Assembly: GCA_009778785.1 (NCBI GenBank)
Contig: WRFN01000006.1
Coordinates: 1 to 64,000, forward strand
From: Betaproteobacteria bacterium
GTDB taxonomy: Bacteria; Pseudomonadota; Gammaproteobacteria; Burkholderiales; Casimicrobiaceae
Direction of reading: 5' to 3'
DNA length: 64,000 nt
The notes beneath the pieces are model-generated. The model did not search any database, had not been told where the DNA came from, and saw only the letters and a list, made by a program, of their open reading frames with translations. Both the position numbers and the translations under genes were made by a program. Shown in pieces: positions 13,953 through 22,160 of the stretch; the stretch's first letter is position 1, and every line of letters begins with the position of its first letter.

Positions 13953-15658
13953 GATTCACCTCGTTTATTCAGATCCACCAAGCGGCGAGCCAAGCGAATC
14001 AATCGAAAGAACCGAACCAAAGCGTCGTCGGGCAAACGTATCAGCCCGATGTCTTCGGGTTTATACGGCCCGATTTGAATTTCATAACCCCCAATAAGGA
14101 TCTGAGAAAACAAGCTCGAATCGAGCGTAATTTTCTCCTCGTCAGACATCGTTTTTGAAATGCGAAGAATGGAAAACAAAAGATAAGCGGCTGTCGCTCC
14201 TTCTCCCGTCTGCGGAAGCGGTTGATTGTTATTCAGCTCGAAACCCAATCCTGCGGTCTCTGTCGGTACAACGTACTTGAAATTGCCGCCCCAAAGGGCA
14301 ATCTCCGCCGCCAGCAAATAAATCTGGCGACGCAGTTCAATTGGGCTGTCGAACCGTCCCTCGATGTACCATACGTCGGTCACATTCACCAGTTTGCCAC
14401 CAGCCTGAACAGGGATGGCTCTTACCGCACAATCCTCAAAGTCAGGCAAGACCTCGCCATCAACCAGCGCCGCCTTTCGCAGAATCTCTTTCACTCGCGG
14501 TGTTGTTGTCACCGGAGAGATCGTGTGAGCGGCTATGCGTTGTTGCCGTTCTTCCTCGCTCAATGTTATCGGCTCAGGCTCCTCTTGTTGAGGGACTTGA
14601 GGAGGCTCGTTTGAACCTTCGTTAAGAAGCGTCAGAGAATTCGGTTCGCGTTTTGCCTTGCCGCCTTCGGGCTGTTTTGTTTCTGTCGACGGTTGCACAA
14701 CCGGCGATACGGTTGTTGTCGTTTTGGCGGTTGGCCGTAACGGTTCTGCTGTTTCTTCGGTCGCTTCCTGTTCTGGGTTCAGCGAAGCCAAGTCGAGCTG
14801 AATCATTCGATAATCACGGCCAATCAATTTACTCAACTGCCCGATCAGTTCGTCCTCAACGCGAGTGAAACGGAAATCCTCCGGCTTCAAGTCGAAGCCC
14901 GCCAAGGCCGGTACCCAGAAGTCCATGAAGGATTCCTTGTTGCCGTTGCCGTGCGATTTGTACACCTCCTGCAAACCAGACCTCAGACTAAGCAACTTCT
15001 CAACTTGATGTTTGCCTAAGCCCCTGTAAAGGATTTCTGGAATGGCGGGCAGCAAAGCTTCTACGCAGTCAAGCATTCCTCCTAGAAGCGTTTTTGAAAC
15101 TGGAAGTCCATCCCCCTTGAGACGTTCTGAAAGGTTTCTCAGCGAGAGAGATTTACCCTCTCCATTCGCTTCGTACATGTCTTTCAATCGCTTGATACCG
15201 ACCGCTTTTTCGATGAAGGACAAATTTCCGCGCACTTCATTCTCCGCGAGGTGCCCCACAAGAACGGATGCCTCTGACTGCCAAGGTTTGAATAGACAAT
15301 GGATGCGATAGAAACGCTCGTCTCGCGTCTCTTTCCAAAGCTCTTGGAGAATTTGCAATCGGGTGTTACCGCCGTTGCGAATGATGTAGAAAGATTCACC
15401 CGGTCGCTTGGTTATTGGCGGCGGTTGATCCAGCCCGCGTGAACGGATCGACTCTTTAATTTCATCGAATGCCGGGTTGCGAGTCGTGCGGGGATTGTTT
15501 TCATAAGCTCGGAGCTGATCCAGCGTCACGACCATCGCTGTATCAGCAATGGGGTCGCTCAATTCCCTGATCGGCGCCTTCGCCCTGAACCCACCCTGAT
15601 TGAGCTGCGCGTCAATCAAATCTGGGGTAATGAGTTTGTTTTTGGCTGCGGTGCTCAT
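13949..15658 (-). CDS. parB: ICE ParB-family partition protein
   Basis: A 569-residue ParB of the PFGI-1 ICE class (TIGR03764-like). The N-terminal ParB/Srx domain has LRAYENNPRTTRNPAFDEIKESI, GLDQPPPITKRPG and IIRNGGNTRLQIL (the GGNTR nucleotide-binding motif), then AENEVRGNLSFIEKA, the central helix-turn-helix region, a Pro/Glu-rich linker (about 315-390) and an ICE-specific C-terminal domain. It should bind centromere-like sites and cooperate with ParA for stable inheritance of the excised element. GGAGGCATC precedes the start, the same site as dnaB. Confidence 0.88.
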   Translation of the reverse strand: MSTAAKNKLITPDLIDAQLNQGGFRAKAPIRELSDPIADTAMVVTLDQLRAYENNPRTTRNPAFDEIKESIRSRGLDQPPPITKRPGESFYIIRNGGNTRLQILQELWKETRDERFYRIHCLFKPWQSEASVLVGHLAENEVRGNLSFIEKAVGIKRLKDMYEANGEGKSLSLRNLSERLKGDGLPVSKTLLGGMLDCVEALLPAIPEILYRGLGKHQVEKLLSLRSGLQEVYKSHGNGNKESFMDFWVPALAGFDLKPEDFRFTRVEDELIGQLSKLIGRDYRMIQLDLASLNPEQEATEETAEPLRPTAKTTTTVSPVVQPSTETKQPEGGKAKREPNSLTLLNEGSNEPPQVPQQEEPEPITLSEEERQQRIAAHTISPVTTTPRVKEILRKAALVDGEVLPDFEDCAVRAIPVQAGGKLVNVTDVWYIEGRFDSPIELRRQIYLLAAEIALWGGNFKYVVPTETAGLGFELNNNQPLPQTGEGATAAYLLFSILRISKTMSDEEKITLDSSLFSQILIGGYEIQIGPYKPEDIGLIRLPDDALVRFFRLIRLARRLVDLNKRGES

Positions 15659-15679
15659 GATGCCTCCCCATATAAGGGT

Positions 15680-15747
15680 GCCAGGACATCCGTTTGGTAT
15701 GATTGAGGTTCCAACAACCTTTGAACCAACCTAGTAGGAGTCCTGGC
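15680..15747 (+). repeat. Inverted repeat ending at the start codon of the 15748 gene
   Basis: GCCAGGAC (15680-15687) and GTCCTGGC (15740-15747) form 8 perfect pairs around a 52-base interior that holds GGTT/AACC. The right arm touches the ATG at 15748 and abuts the AGGAG ribosome site (15737-15741), so folding would hinder initiation. It lies between parB and the divergent small gene. Confidence 0.5.
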
Positions 15748-16011
15748 ATGGAAACAAAATATCTGATGGCCTTTCATCTTGTTGACGAACACGGCTGGCA
15801 CAAACCAATCATGCAGCCGGGCGACAGCCCGCAACTTATATTTCACAGCGCGCCCGTTGTACCAAGGGTTGGTGAACAAGTTTGTTTTTCCCACGATGAG
15901 GAGATGAGGGTTGTAGAAAAAGTCACTCATGAGGTTTCCTCCCAGGGAGGTCACGTTGACACATGCGTGATCCGTGTTTATTTAGCCTATCAGCCACATC
16001 TTGAGGAGTAA
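15748..16011 (+). CDS. Hypothetical 87-residue protein
   Basis: Starts METKYLMAFHLVDEHGWHKP, contains VPRVGEQVCFSHDEEMRVVEKV and ends in a short VIRVYLAYQPHLEE, giving a beta-rich look. AGGAG is seven bases before the ATG. It is one of few plus-strand genes in the replication module and overlaps the 3' end of the convergent 15923-16480 gene by 89 bases. No family recognised; a small regulatory or accessory role is only a guess. Confidence 0.65.
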   Translation: METKYLMAFHLVDEHGWHKPIMQPGDSPQLIFHSAPVVPRVGEQVCFSHDEEMRVVEKVTHEVSSQGGHVDTCVIRVYLAYQPHLEE

Positions 16012-16480
16012 TCTCCATAAAAGCCAACGCTTGAATGACATCCTCGAACAATTCGCCAATATCTGTCGTCGGAGCATTGATCTGCCCGTCCTGTGCGTGA
16101 CGCCAGAAAAGGCCGCGTTGCCCTTTCGTTTCATCGGAACCGTAATTCCTGGCTTGATTGGCGACATCGTTTAGTAGCCTGATAGCTTGAATCCGGCAAA
16201 CATCTTCACGCAATCCACCTTCCTTTAATCGAAGATAAACCTCCTCTGGTTTGAGGCCGAGGATTTCAAGGGCGTGAACAACGTCCTTGAACAGCTCATT
16301 AGCAAACGCAGATTCTTCCCCGTTAAGAGGACGATTCCGCCGTGATTTATCTTTTGCGTAAGAATGCAACCATTGATAGGCCAGTAACTTATCCACATAA
16401 TCGGGATCGTACCCACAGCCTCGATCAGCTATGGCGTTGAGCAAGCCCAATGCTTGAATGCGATTGTTGAAGATACTCAT
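15923..16480 (-). CDS. Hypothetical protein with internal duplication, between dnaB and parB
   Basis: A 185-residue protein made of two similar halves. RIQALGLLNAIAD... ELFKDVVHALEILGLKPEEVYLRL (about residues 6-90) is repeated as RIQAIRLLNDVANQ... ELFEDVIQALAFMEITPQDVADRL (about 95-175). Each half looks like a helical bundle. The start at 16480 overlaps the dnaB stop (ATGA), with GGAAGATC before it, so it is cotranscribed in the parA-dnaB-parB operon. No family recognised; tight coupling suggests a replication or partition accessory. Confidence 0.7.
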   Translation of the reverse strand: MSIFNNRIQALGLLNAIADRGCGYDPDYVDKLLAYQWLHSYAKDKSRRNRPLNGEESAFANELFKDVVHALEILGLKPEEVYLRLKEGGLREDVCRIQAIRLLNDVANQARNYGSDETKGQRGLFWRHAQDGQINAPTTDIGELFEDVIQALAFMEITPQDVADRLNKHGSRMCQRDLPGRKPHE

Positions 16481-17853
16481 GATCTTCCTCCCCATACGTT
16501 TTCAACGAAATCCGCGAAACGGGCTTGATCGGCAAGAAACGCTGCTCGAACCATGCCCGTCGGCCCGTTCCGATGCTTGCCGATAATTATTTCCGCACAA
16601 CCATGATCTGGCGATGCAAGGTTGTAAACCTCGTCTCGGTAGATGAAAATGATGAGGTCAGCGTCTTGCTCGATCGCGCCCGATTCGCGCAAATCAGCGA
16701 GCAAAGGCCGCTTATTTGCGCGCTGTTCGAGCGCTCGGTTGAGCTGCGACAACGCAATGACCGGACAATTCATTTCTTTGGCCAGCGCCTTGAGAGATCG
16801 GGATATATCGGTGATCTCCATATTCCGATTTTCGGGTCTTCCTTCTGATCGCATGAGTTGAAGGTAGTCGATGATGATAAGCTTGGGGACGCCGTGTTTT
16901 CTGGCGGCGCGTCGAGCCTTTGCCCGCAGCACTGTCGGCGTCAGAGAGGGAGAATCGTCCAAAAGCAAGCGCGACGCTTGCGGGTCGAATCTGCCTATCG
17001 CGTCAGAAATTTGTTGCCAATCATCCTCATTCACGTTGCCTTGCATCATGCGCTGCATCGGCAAATGTGACTCTTGCGCCAAAAGACGGAAAATGATCTG
17101 GTCTGCCGGCATCTCCAGACTGTAGAGCTGCACATGACCATCTTTGTATTTGCTCAGGGCGGCACGTACCAGCCCCATCGCAAATCCCGTTTTACCCATC
17201 GACGGACGAGCTGCGACGATGACCAGATCGGCGGGCTGGAGGCCAGCCGTCATCCGGTCGAGATCCTGCAATCCGGTGGTTACGCCAGTGACTGGATCGC
17301 CACTTTCGTAATGTTTTTCGATGGTATCCACCACCGAATCAAAGCCGGCACGCACGTCGATGAAATCACGCTCGTTTTGATTCTGGCTAACAGCGAAAAG
17401 CGCTTTCTCAACGGACTCCAAAACCTCATCGCTTTTTGCCATCCTGTCGGTTGCTTTACGGGCGCACTCATTGCCGATACTTGCCAGCGCTCGTAGCACC
17501 GACCGTTCTTTGACGAGATCGGCGTAGTGGCCGATGTTCGCTGCTGTCGGAGTGCCAAGCGCGAGCTGGCCGATGTAGGCGAGATCGGGTTCATCGGACG
17601 AGTTGGACGAGATCGCCTTGACTCTCTCGGCGACTGTCACCGCGTCGATCGACTTGTCCTCGCGGGCAAGCTGCGCGATCGCACGGAAAATCTCTCTATG
17701 AGCGTAGGCGTAAAAGTCGGCTTCGGAGAGCTTGTCTGCAATCACGCCATCCCATGCGCTGTTGTCGATCAGCAGCCCGCCCAGAACGGCTTGTTCCGCC
17801 TCAATGGAGTGGGGTGGCAGAACGAGAGCATCAAGGTCAGGAAGGGTGCTCAT
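16477..17853 (-). CDS. dnaB: Replicative DNA helicase, ICE-encoded
   Basis: A 458-residue DnaB. The N-terminal domain (PPHSIEAEQAVLGGLLID) is followed by the RecA-like helicase domain with Walker A ARPSMGKTGFAMG near residue 210, SLEMPADQI, the Walker B region KLIIIDYLQLM, an ALSQLNRALEQR arginine-finger block, and LRESGAIEQDADLIIFIYRDE. It would unwind the element's DNA during autonomous replication after excision. Start and end overlap parA and the next gene by ATGA, giving strict operon organisation. Confidence 0.94.
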   Translation of the reverse strand: MSTLPDLDALVLPPHSIEAEQAVLGGLLIDNSAWDGVIADKLSEADFYAYAHREIFRAIAQLAREDKSIDAVTVAERVKAISSNSSDEPDLAYIGQLALGTPTAANIGHYADLVKERSVLRALASIGNECARKATDRMAKSDEVLESVEKALFAVSQNQNERDFIDVRAGFDSVVDTIEKHYESGDPVTGVTTGLQDLDRMTAGLQPADLVIVAARPSMGKTGFAMGLVRAALSKYKDGHVQLYSLEMPADQIIFRLLAQESHLPMQRMMQGNVNEDDWQQISDAIGRFDPQASRLLLDDSPSLTPTVLRAKARRAARKHGVPKLIIIDYLQLMRSEGRPENRNMEITDISRSLKALAKEMNCPVIALSQLNRALEQRANKRPLLADLRESGAIEQDADLIIFIYRDEVYNLASPDHGCAEIIIGKHRNGPTGMVRAAFLADQARFADFVENVWGGRS

Positions 17854-18719
17854 GATGCCTCCTCCCCATTGGATGGAGGCTCAGGCAAGTCTTTGGGGTT
17901 CAGGGCTTCGAGACAGCTTTTCCATTCGGGGAAAAGCTCTGCCGACAAAGCCCGCATCGTATCGAAGCATGCCGGCGCTTTCCGCCCCGCCGGACGCTTG
18001 GTTTCAAAGCGATGCGCCGGCATCTCAAGCATTGCTGCTTTGCGGTAGGACGCGATGTGCGGGATTACCGTATCCTGCACTTGTACCATCGGGTCATCTG
18101 CAAATTGCCGTCTTAGGCTGTCGGTTATCAGACGAGAATCACTTGAGACGAGTTCAGCCCTATTGATGAATAACTTGATTTGTGGGAGTTTTAAACCGAG
18201 ATGGGTATAAGTCTGCAACTCTCCCCAGAGTTCCAGTGTTCCGCGCCGAAATTCCCTAGCGGCAAGAATTTCAGCCACGATCGGCGATACGGCGCGATCC
18301 GCCGCCAGTAACGCCATTTCCAGCGTGATACAGCGGCTGCCTTTGGTGTCAATCAATATAAGATCGTAATGCGGCTTGAAGGTCGGCAACAGGTTCAGGA
18401 GCCGGATACGCCCATCAGCCGCATTGAGCAGCAGAGAATCCAGTTGCCCCTTGCTATCATTGGAAATAACAATATCGAGATTGGCGATACTCGTCTTGGA
18501 TACGATGTTATCCATGCGCGTATCGTTCGCCCCAACCAGCTCATAGATTCCACCTGGAGCCTCGTATTCCAATCGGTAATAGCTCGACAATGTGGGTTGG
18601 GCATCGAGGTCAATCAGCAGGACGCGCTTACCGGCGTCTGCACAAAATGCCCCTAAATTGGCGGCGGTAGTTGACTTTCCCACTCCGCCTTTGGTGCTCA
18701 TTACTGGTACGGTAATCAT
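17850..18719 (-). CDS. parA: ICE ParA-family ATPase (Soj-like)
   Basis: A 289-residue ParA/MinD ATPase starting MITVPVMSTKGGVGKSTTAA, the deviant Walker A, then VLLIDLDAQPTLSSYY and YDLILIDTKGS (Walker B-like). It pairs with parB to segregate or stabilise the excised ICE; the soj-type gene is typically next to one attachment end in this class, as here. AAGGAGTGCGATC precedes the ATG, and a palindromic operator (18733-18753) sits directly upstream, suggesting autoregulation. A degenerate inverted copy of its 5' part lies at 18989. Confidence 0.92.
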   Translation of the reverse strand: MITVPVMSTKGGVGKSTTAANLGAFCADAGKRVLLIDLDAQPTLSSYYRLEYEAPGGIYELVGANDTRMDNIVSKTSIANLDIVISNDSKGQLDSLLLNAADGRIRLLNLLPTFKPHYDLILIDTKGSRCITLEMALLAADRAVSPIVAEILAAREFRRGTLELWGELQTYTHLGLKLPQIKLFINRAELVSSDSRLITDSLRRQFADDPMVQVQDTVIPHIASYRKAAMLEMPAHRFETKRPAGRKAPACFDTMRALSAELFPEWKSCLEALNPKDLPEPPSNGEEAS

Positions 18720-18732
18720 GATCGCACTCCTT

Positions 18733-18753
18733 CTAAAGATGGTTGATCTTTAG
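18733..18753 (-). promoter_or_regulatory. Palindromic operator upstream of parA
   Basis: CTAAAGAT-GGTTG-ATCTTTAG, two perfect 8-base arms with a 5-base spacer, ending 13 bases before the parA ATG. The exact palindrome recurs in inverted orientation at 18955-18975 beside the decayed parA copy. The position against the ribosome site suggests repressor binding, possibly ParA/ParB autoregulation (inference). Confidence 0.65.
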
Positions 18754-18813
18754 TTGGGCGACGCCATTTTTACCGCTATGTCAGAGAGCCATCCTATGGA
18801 TTCCTAGCTGATG

Positions 18814-18857
18814 TCTGATTTCGAGTCAGGTACCTTCAACCGCTCGGCCATCTCTCC
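18814..18857 (-). pseudogene. tRNA-Ser(CGA)-like 5' fragment
   Basis: Read on the minus strand from 18857: GGAGAGA acceptor arm, TG, the canonical serine D arm GCCGAGCGGTTGAAGGT, then anticodon arm CCTGA-CTCGAAA-TCAGA with anticodon CGA. After that the sequence loses tRNA form: there is no recognisable variable arm or TpsiC arm, and only TCTCT at about 18784-18788 could pair with the acceptor. It is thus a truncated or decayed tRNA gene at the ICE terminus, probably tied to an attachment event. Confidence 0.6.
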
Positions 18858-18954
18858 GCAAGGAGAAGGATTATAGCGGGAAGACCCCCGGTTTCATAGG
18901 GGTAAGAACGGTAGGCACCTAGTTTATTGAAGGTTGGCTAATGACAGAAACCAG

Positions 18955-18975
18955 CTAAAGATCAACCATCTTTAG
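18955..18975 (+). promoter_or_regulatory. Second copy of the parA palindromic operator
   Basis: CTAAAGAT-CAACC-ATCTTTAG, identical to 18733-18753 but on the other strand. It precedes the decayed parA copy by 13 bases, so operator, leader and gene start were duplicated together. Confidence 0.65.
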
Positions 18976-18988
18976 AAGAAGTGCGATC

Positions 18989-19299
18989 GTGATTATTGTA
19001 CCTGTCATGTCAACGAAGGGCGGCGTCGGGAAATCAACCACCGCCGCCAATTTAGGGGCTTTTTGTGCAGACGCCGGCAAGCGCGTTCTGCTGATCGACC
19101 TCGACGCTCAACCTACCCTGTCCAGCACTACCGGCAGAATGACATCGTATTCAAGACGAGCGTCGCCAACCTTGATGTGGTCATATTCAACGACAGCAGG
19201 AAGCAGTTCGACAAAGAGAAGATACTGGCGCCGTGCTCAAAGAAATTTCTGGTCTGCGGATTCTTGGGCAAGAGCAGGGTGCCAGTCAATCAATTATGA
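18989..19299 (+). pseudogene. Decayed inverted copy of the parA 5' end
   Basis: Translated from a GTG at 18989, the first 45 or so residues (MIIVPVMSTKGGVGKSTTAA to DLDAQPTLSS) match the intact parA almost exactly. About 24 codons are then missing and the frame shifts; in another frame NDIVFKTSVANLDVVIFND matches parA again, then homology stops near 19215. The ATG has become GTG and the ribosome site AAGGAG has become AAGAAG, so expression is unlikely. It is inverted relative to the working parA and marks the ICE-host junction. Confidence 0.85.
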
Positions 19300-19320
19300 T
19301 AGGCAACCACTTGATACCAC

Positions 19321-19815
19321 TTACAAAAACCGATCGAGCAACCGTCGGCTGAATTTGTCGAGCGCGGTGATGTCGGGGATGCGGTATTGCACGCCGTCGC
19401 GGTCGGTCACCAGCAGCGACGACGCGCCGAGCAGGCGGATGTCTTCTTCGCCTTTGAGTACGAACGAGGTTTCGCCGCGATCAGTGCTGACTTGCCAGGT
19501 GCTCGGCGTGGCGAAGGTCGAGACTTGATGCAGTTGTAAAATACTGGGCATGAATTCGCGCTCGGTGAGCGCCGCTTCGATCAGGGCGCGCGCCTTGTCG
19601 CTGTTTTCGCTGCCGACGACTGTTGCCAACGCCTCCCACGAATCGATCCAGGCGCGTTCGTGCCCCTCATCGTCCACCAGTGCCAGCCCGGCCTCCGGCG
19701 CGCTGATCGGAAACGCGCGCACCGGCACGATGTTTTCGTAAACGTGACCGTCTCTGGTGGTCAGCGCCAAACGGCCAAAAGCGTTGCGCGACAATTGAAA
19801 TTCGGGCGTTTTCAT
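19321..19815 (-). CDS. DUF1854 protein of the cyanophycin locus
   Basis: A 164-residue soluble protein starting MKTPEFQLSRNAFGRLALT. ENIVPVRAFPISAPEAGLALVD, the HERAWIDSWEALA block and C-terminal YRIPDITALDKFSRRLLDRFL are DUF1854 hallmarks. Proteins of this family accompany an ABC transporter and cyanophycin synthetases in betaproteobacteria; the role is unknown. Its ATG overlaps the transporter stop (ATGA), so the two are translated as a unit. It is the first host gene after the ICE. Confidence 0.88.
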   Translation of the reverse strand: MKTPEFQLSRNAFGRLALTTRDGHVYENIVPVRAFPISAPEAGLALVDDEGHERAWIDSWEALATVVGSENSDKARALIEAALTEREFMPSILQLHQVSTFATPSTWQVSTDRGETSFVLKGEEDIRLLGASSLLVTDRDGVQYRIPDITALDKFSRRLLDRFL

Positions 19816-22160
19816 CTTGAGGAACGATCGGTTGCGGAAACGGCTTTGTTCCACGACGCCGAAGCAAATTCGGTATCGACTTGCCGCGCCTGGGCTTCGT
19901 ACAAACGGAAATAAACGCCGCGCTGTGAGATCAACGCATCGTGCGGTCCCTCTTCAACGATGCGGCCGCGATCCATCACGACCAGTCGGTCGGCTTTGCG
20001 CAAGGTGGACAAGCGGTGGGCGATGGCGATGGTGGTGCGACCGCGCACGAGGTTGTCGAGCGCTTTCTGAATTTCTTTTTCGGTTTCGGTGTCCACTGAC
20101 GAAGTGGCTTCGTCGAGAATCAAAATCTTCGGATCAATCAGCAGCGCGCGCGCAATTGAGATGCGTTGACGCTCGCCGCCCGACAATCCTTGTCCGCGCT
20201 CGCCGACCAGTGAGTCGTAACCGTTCGGCAGGCGCAGGATGAATTCGTGCGCGTGGGCGGCGCGGGCGGCGGCGATGATGTTTTCGCGCGTGGCGTCCGG
20301 ACGACCGTAAGCGATGTTTTCGGCGACGGTGCCGAAGAACAGGAAAGGTTCTTGCAACACCAGCCCGATGTTGCGACGGTAATCGGCAATGGACAAGGCG
20401 CGAATGTCGATGCCGTCGAGAAGAACGGCGCCTTCGGCGACATCGTAGAAGCGACAGATGAGGTTGACCAGCGTGCTCTTGCCGGAACCGCTGTGCCCGA
20501 CCAGCCCGATCATTTCGCCGGGCGCCACGTCAAGGTTGACGCCGCGCAGAATGGTGCGATTGCCGTAGCGAAACACGACGTTGCGCAATTCGATTTGTCC
20601 GCGCACGCTCGATAACGGCGTCGGTCTTGCCGGTTCGGGCACGTTGGAGACATGATCGAGGATGTCGAAAATCCGTTTGGCGCCCGCCGCCGCTTTTTGC
20701 GTCACCGAGACGATCCGGCTCATCGAATCGAGCCGCGTGTAAAAGCGTCCGATGTACGCCAGCGCCGACAGCAGCATCCCGGTGGAGATGTGGTGATGCG
20801 ACACTTGCCAGATACCGAACACCCAGACGACAAGCAAGCCGATTTCGGTCAGCAGCGATACTGTCGGCGAGAACAGTGACCAAAGACGGTTGACCCGATC
20901 ATTGGCGATGAGGTTGCGAGTATTGGCTTCCCTGAAGCGCCCCGTTTCACGCGCTTCTTGCGCGAAAGCTTTGACAACGCGAATGCCGGGGATGGTATCG
21001 GCCAGCACGTTGGTGACTTCCGACCAAGCGCGGCCGATTTTTTCAAAGCCGGTTTGCAAACGATCCCGCACCGCCTGAATCATCCAGCCGATGAAGGGCA
21101 ACGGCAACAGCGTCACCAGCGCCAGCCACGGATTGATCCAGGCCAGCGCCACCGCCGTCATCGTGATCATCAGCACGTCGGTGGCAAAATCGAGCAAGTG
21201 CAGCGACAAGAAAAGGCAAATGCGATCTGTTTCCGAACTGATGCGCGCCATCAAATCGCCGGTACGTTTGCCGCCGAAGTATTCGAGCGACAAGTGCATC
21301 AAATGTTCAAAAGACGCCGTTCGCAAATCGGCGCCGATACGTTCGGACACCAGCGCCAGAATGTAGGTTTTTCCCCAACCCAAGCCCCAAGCGAGCAACG
21401 CCGACACCAGCAGTCCGCCAAGGTACAACGCTACCAGAGCGATATCGACTGGCACGCCTTTCTCCGCCGGCACCAGCACCTTGTCGGTGAGCGGCATGAT
21501 CAGATACGGCGCCACCATGCCGGCGGCAGTCGAAGTCAGCATCAGAGTGAAGCCCAGCAACAACGACCATTTGTAAGGGCGCGCGAAACGCCACAGCCGA
21601 AACAGAATCCAGGTAGAAGGCGGCGCGACGTTATCATCGGCCTCGCAGTTCGGGCACAGATCGTCCTCGGCCAGCAGCGGCGTGCCGCAAGCCGGACACA
21701 GCGTGATCCCTTCCTCGTCAACATTGGGTAGCGGGTGTTTTTCCCGCCGCTGTTCGAACGCCTGAATGAGCCGCTGAACCGCCGTGTCCTGCGCCAGCGT
21801 GTAGCGCCAGCAATGCAGCCGCCCGTTGTTGTCGAACAACTCCAGTGTGCCGACTCCGGCGTGGTCAAAATGATTCAGCCGCAGCCCGGAACCGGATCGA
21901 CGCGACCATTGCTCACAGGTCTGGGCTCGCTGCTTCTGCGAGGAACAACTGAACACCCGCCGGTCGGTGACGACCACCAGCTCTTGGGCAAAACGCAACT
22001 TGGCGTCGAGATCGACAACCATCCAGCCCAAAATTCTTTCTTCCGGCGACAAAGCAATCGACGGCGAAAACCGCGCCTGCCAGACCGCGGGGAGAGGAAC
22101 GGGCTGCGTGTGCGTGACCGTTGTCGGAAAGAAAGAGGTGTCCCGGTGTGTTTGTGTCAT
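19812..22160 (-). CDS. ABC transporter, permease-ATPase fusion (cyanophycin-associated)
   Basis: A 782-residue half-transporter. An unusual N-terminal cytoplasmic region of about 200 residues ends with a rubredoxin-like zinc motif (LCPACGTPLL...LCPNCEAD), then a six-helix membrane domain (about residues 210-500), then the ATPase domain with Walker A GHSGSGKSTL, signature LSGGERQR and Walker B ILILDEATSS. This layout matches the exporter-type ABC protein next to DUF1854 in cyanophycin loci. Substrate unknown; a cyanophycin or dipeptide link is inference from context. Start at 22160 chosen over 22211, neither with a clear ribosome site. Confidence 0.88.
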   Translation of the reverse strand: MTQTHRDTSFFPTTVTHTQPVPLPAVWQARFSPSIALSPEERILGWMVVDLDAKLRFAQELVVVTDRRVFSCSSQKQRAQTCEQWSRRSGSGLRLNHFDHAGVGTLELFDNNGRLHCWRYTLAQDTAVQRLIQAFEQRREKHPLPNVDEEGITLCPACGTPLLAEDDLCPNCEADDNVAPPSTWILFRLWRFARPYKWSLLLGFTLMLTSTAAGMVAPYLIMPLTDKVLVPAEKGVPVDIALVALYLGGLLVSALLAWGLGWGKTYILALVSERIGADLRTASFEHLMHLSLEYFGGKRTGDLMARISSETDRICLFLSLHLLDFATDVLMITMTAVALAWINPWLALVTLLPLPFIGWMIQAVRDRLQTGFEKIGRAWSEVTNVLADTIPGIRVVKAFAQEARETGRFREANTRNLIANDRVNRLWSLFSPTVSLLTEIGLLVVWVFGIWQVSHHHISTGMLLSALAYIGRFYTRLDSMSRIVSVTQKAAAGAKRIFDILDHVSNVPEPARPTPLSSVRGQIELRNVVFRYGNRTILRGVNLDVAPGEMIGLVGHSGSGKSTLVNLICRFYDVAEGAVLLDGIDIRALSIADYRRNIGLVLQEPFLFFGTVAENIAYGRPDATRENIIAAARAAHAHEFILRLPNGYDSLVGERGQGLSGGERQRISIARALLIDPKILILDEATSSVDTETEKEIQKALDNLVRGRTTIAIAHRLSTLRKADRLVVMDRGRIVEEGPHDALISQRGVYFRLYEAQARQVDTEFASASWNKAVSATDRSSR

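Noticed and set aside
18781-18857. Intact tRNA-Ser gene
   Set aside because: The variable arm and T arm cannot be formed and the 3' acceptor strand pairs at only five of seven positions.
19063-19299. 78-residue plus ORF as an independent gene
   Set aside because: It is the shifted frame of the decayed parA copy; its first 20 residues are out of frame with parA and the middle matches parA.
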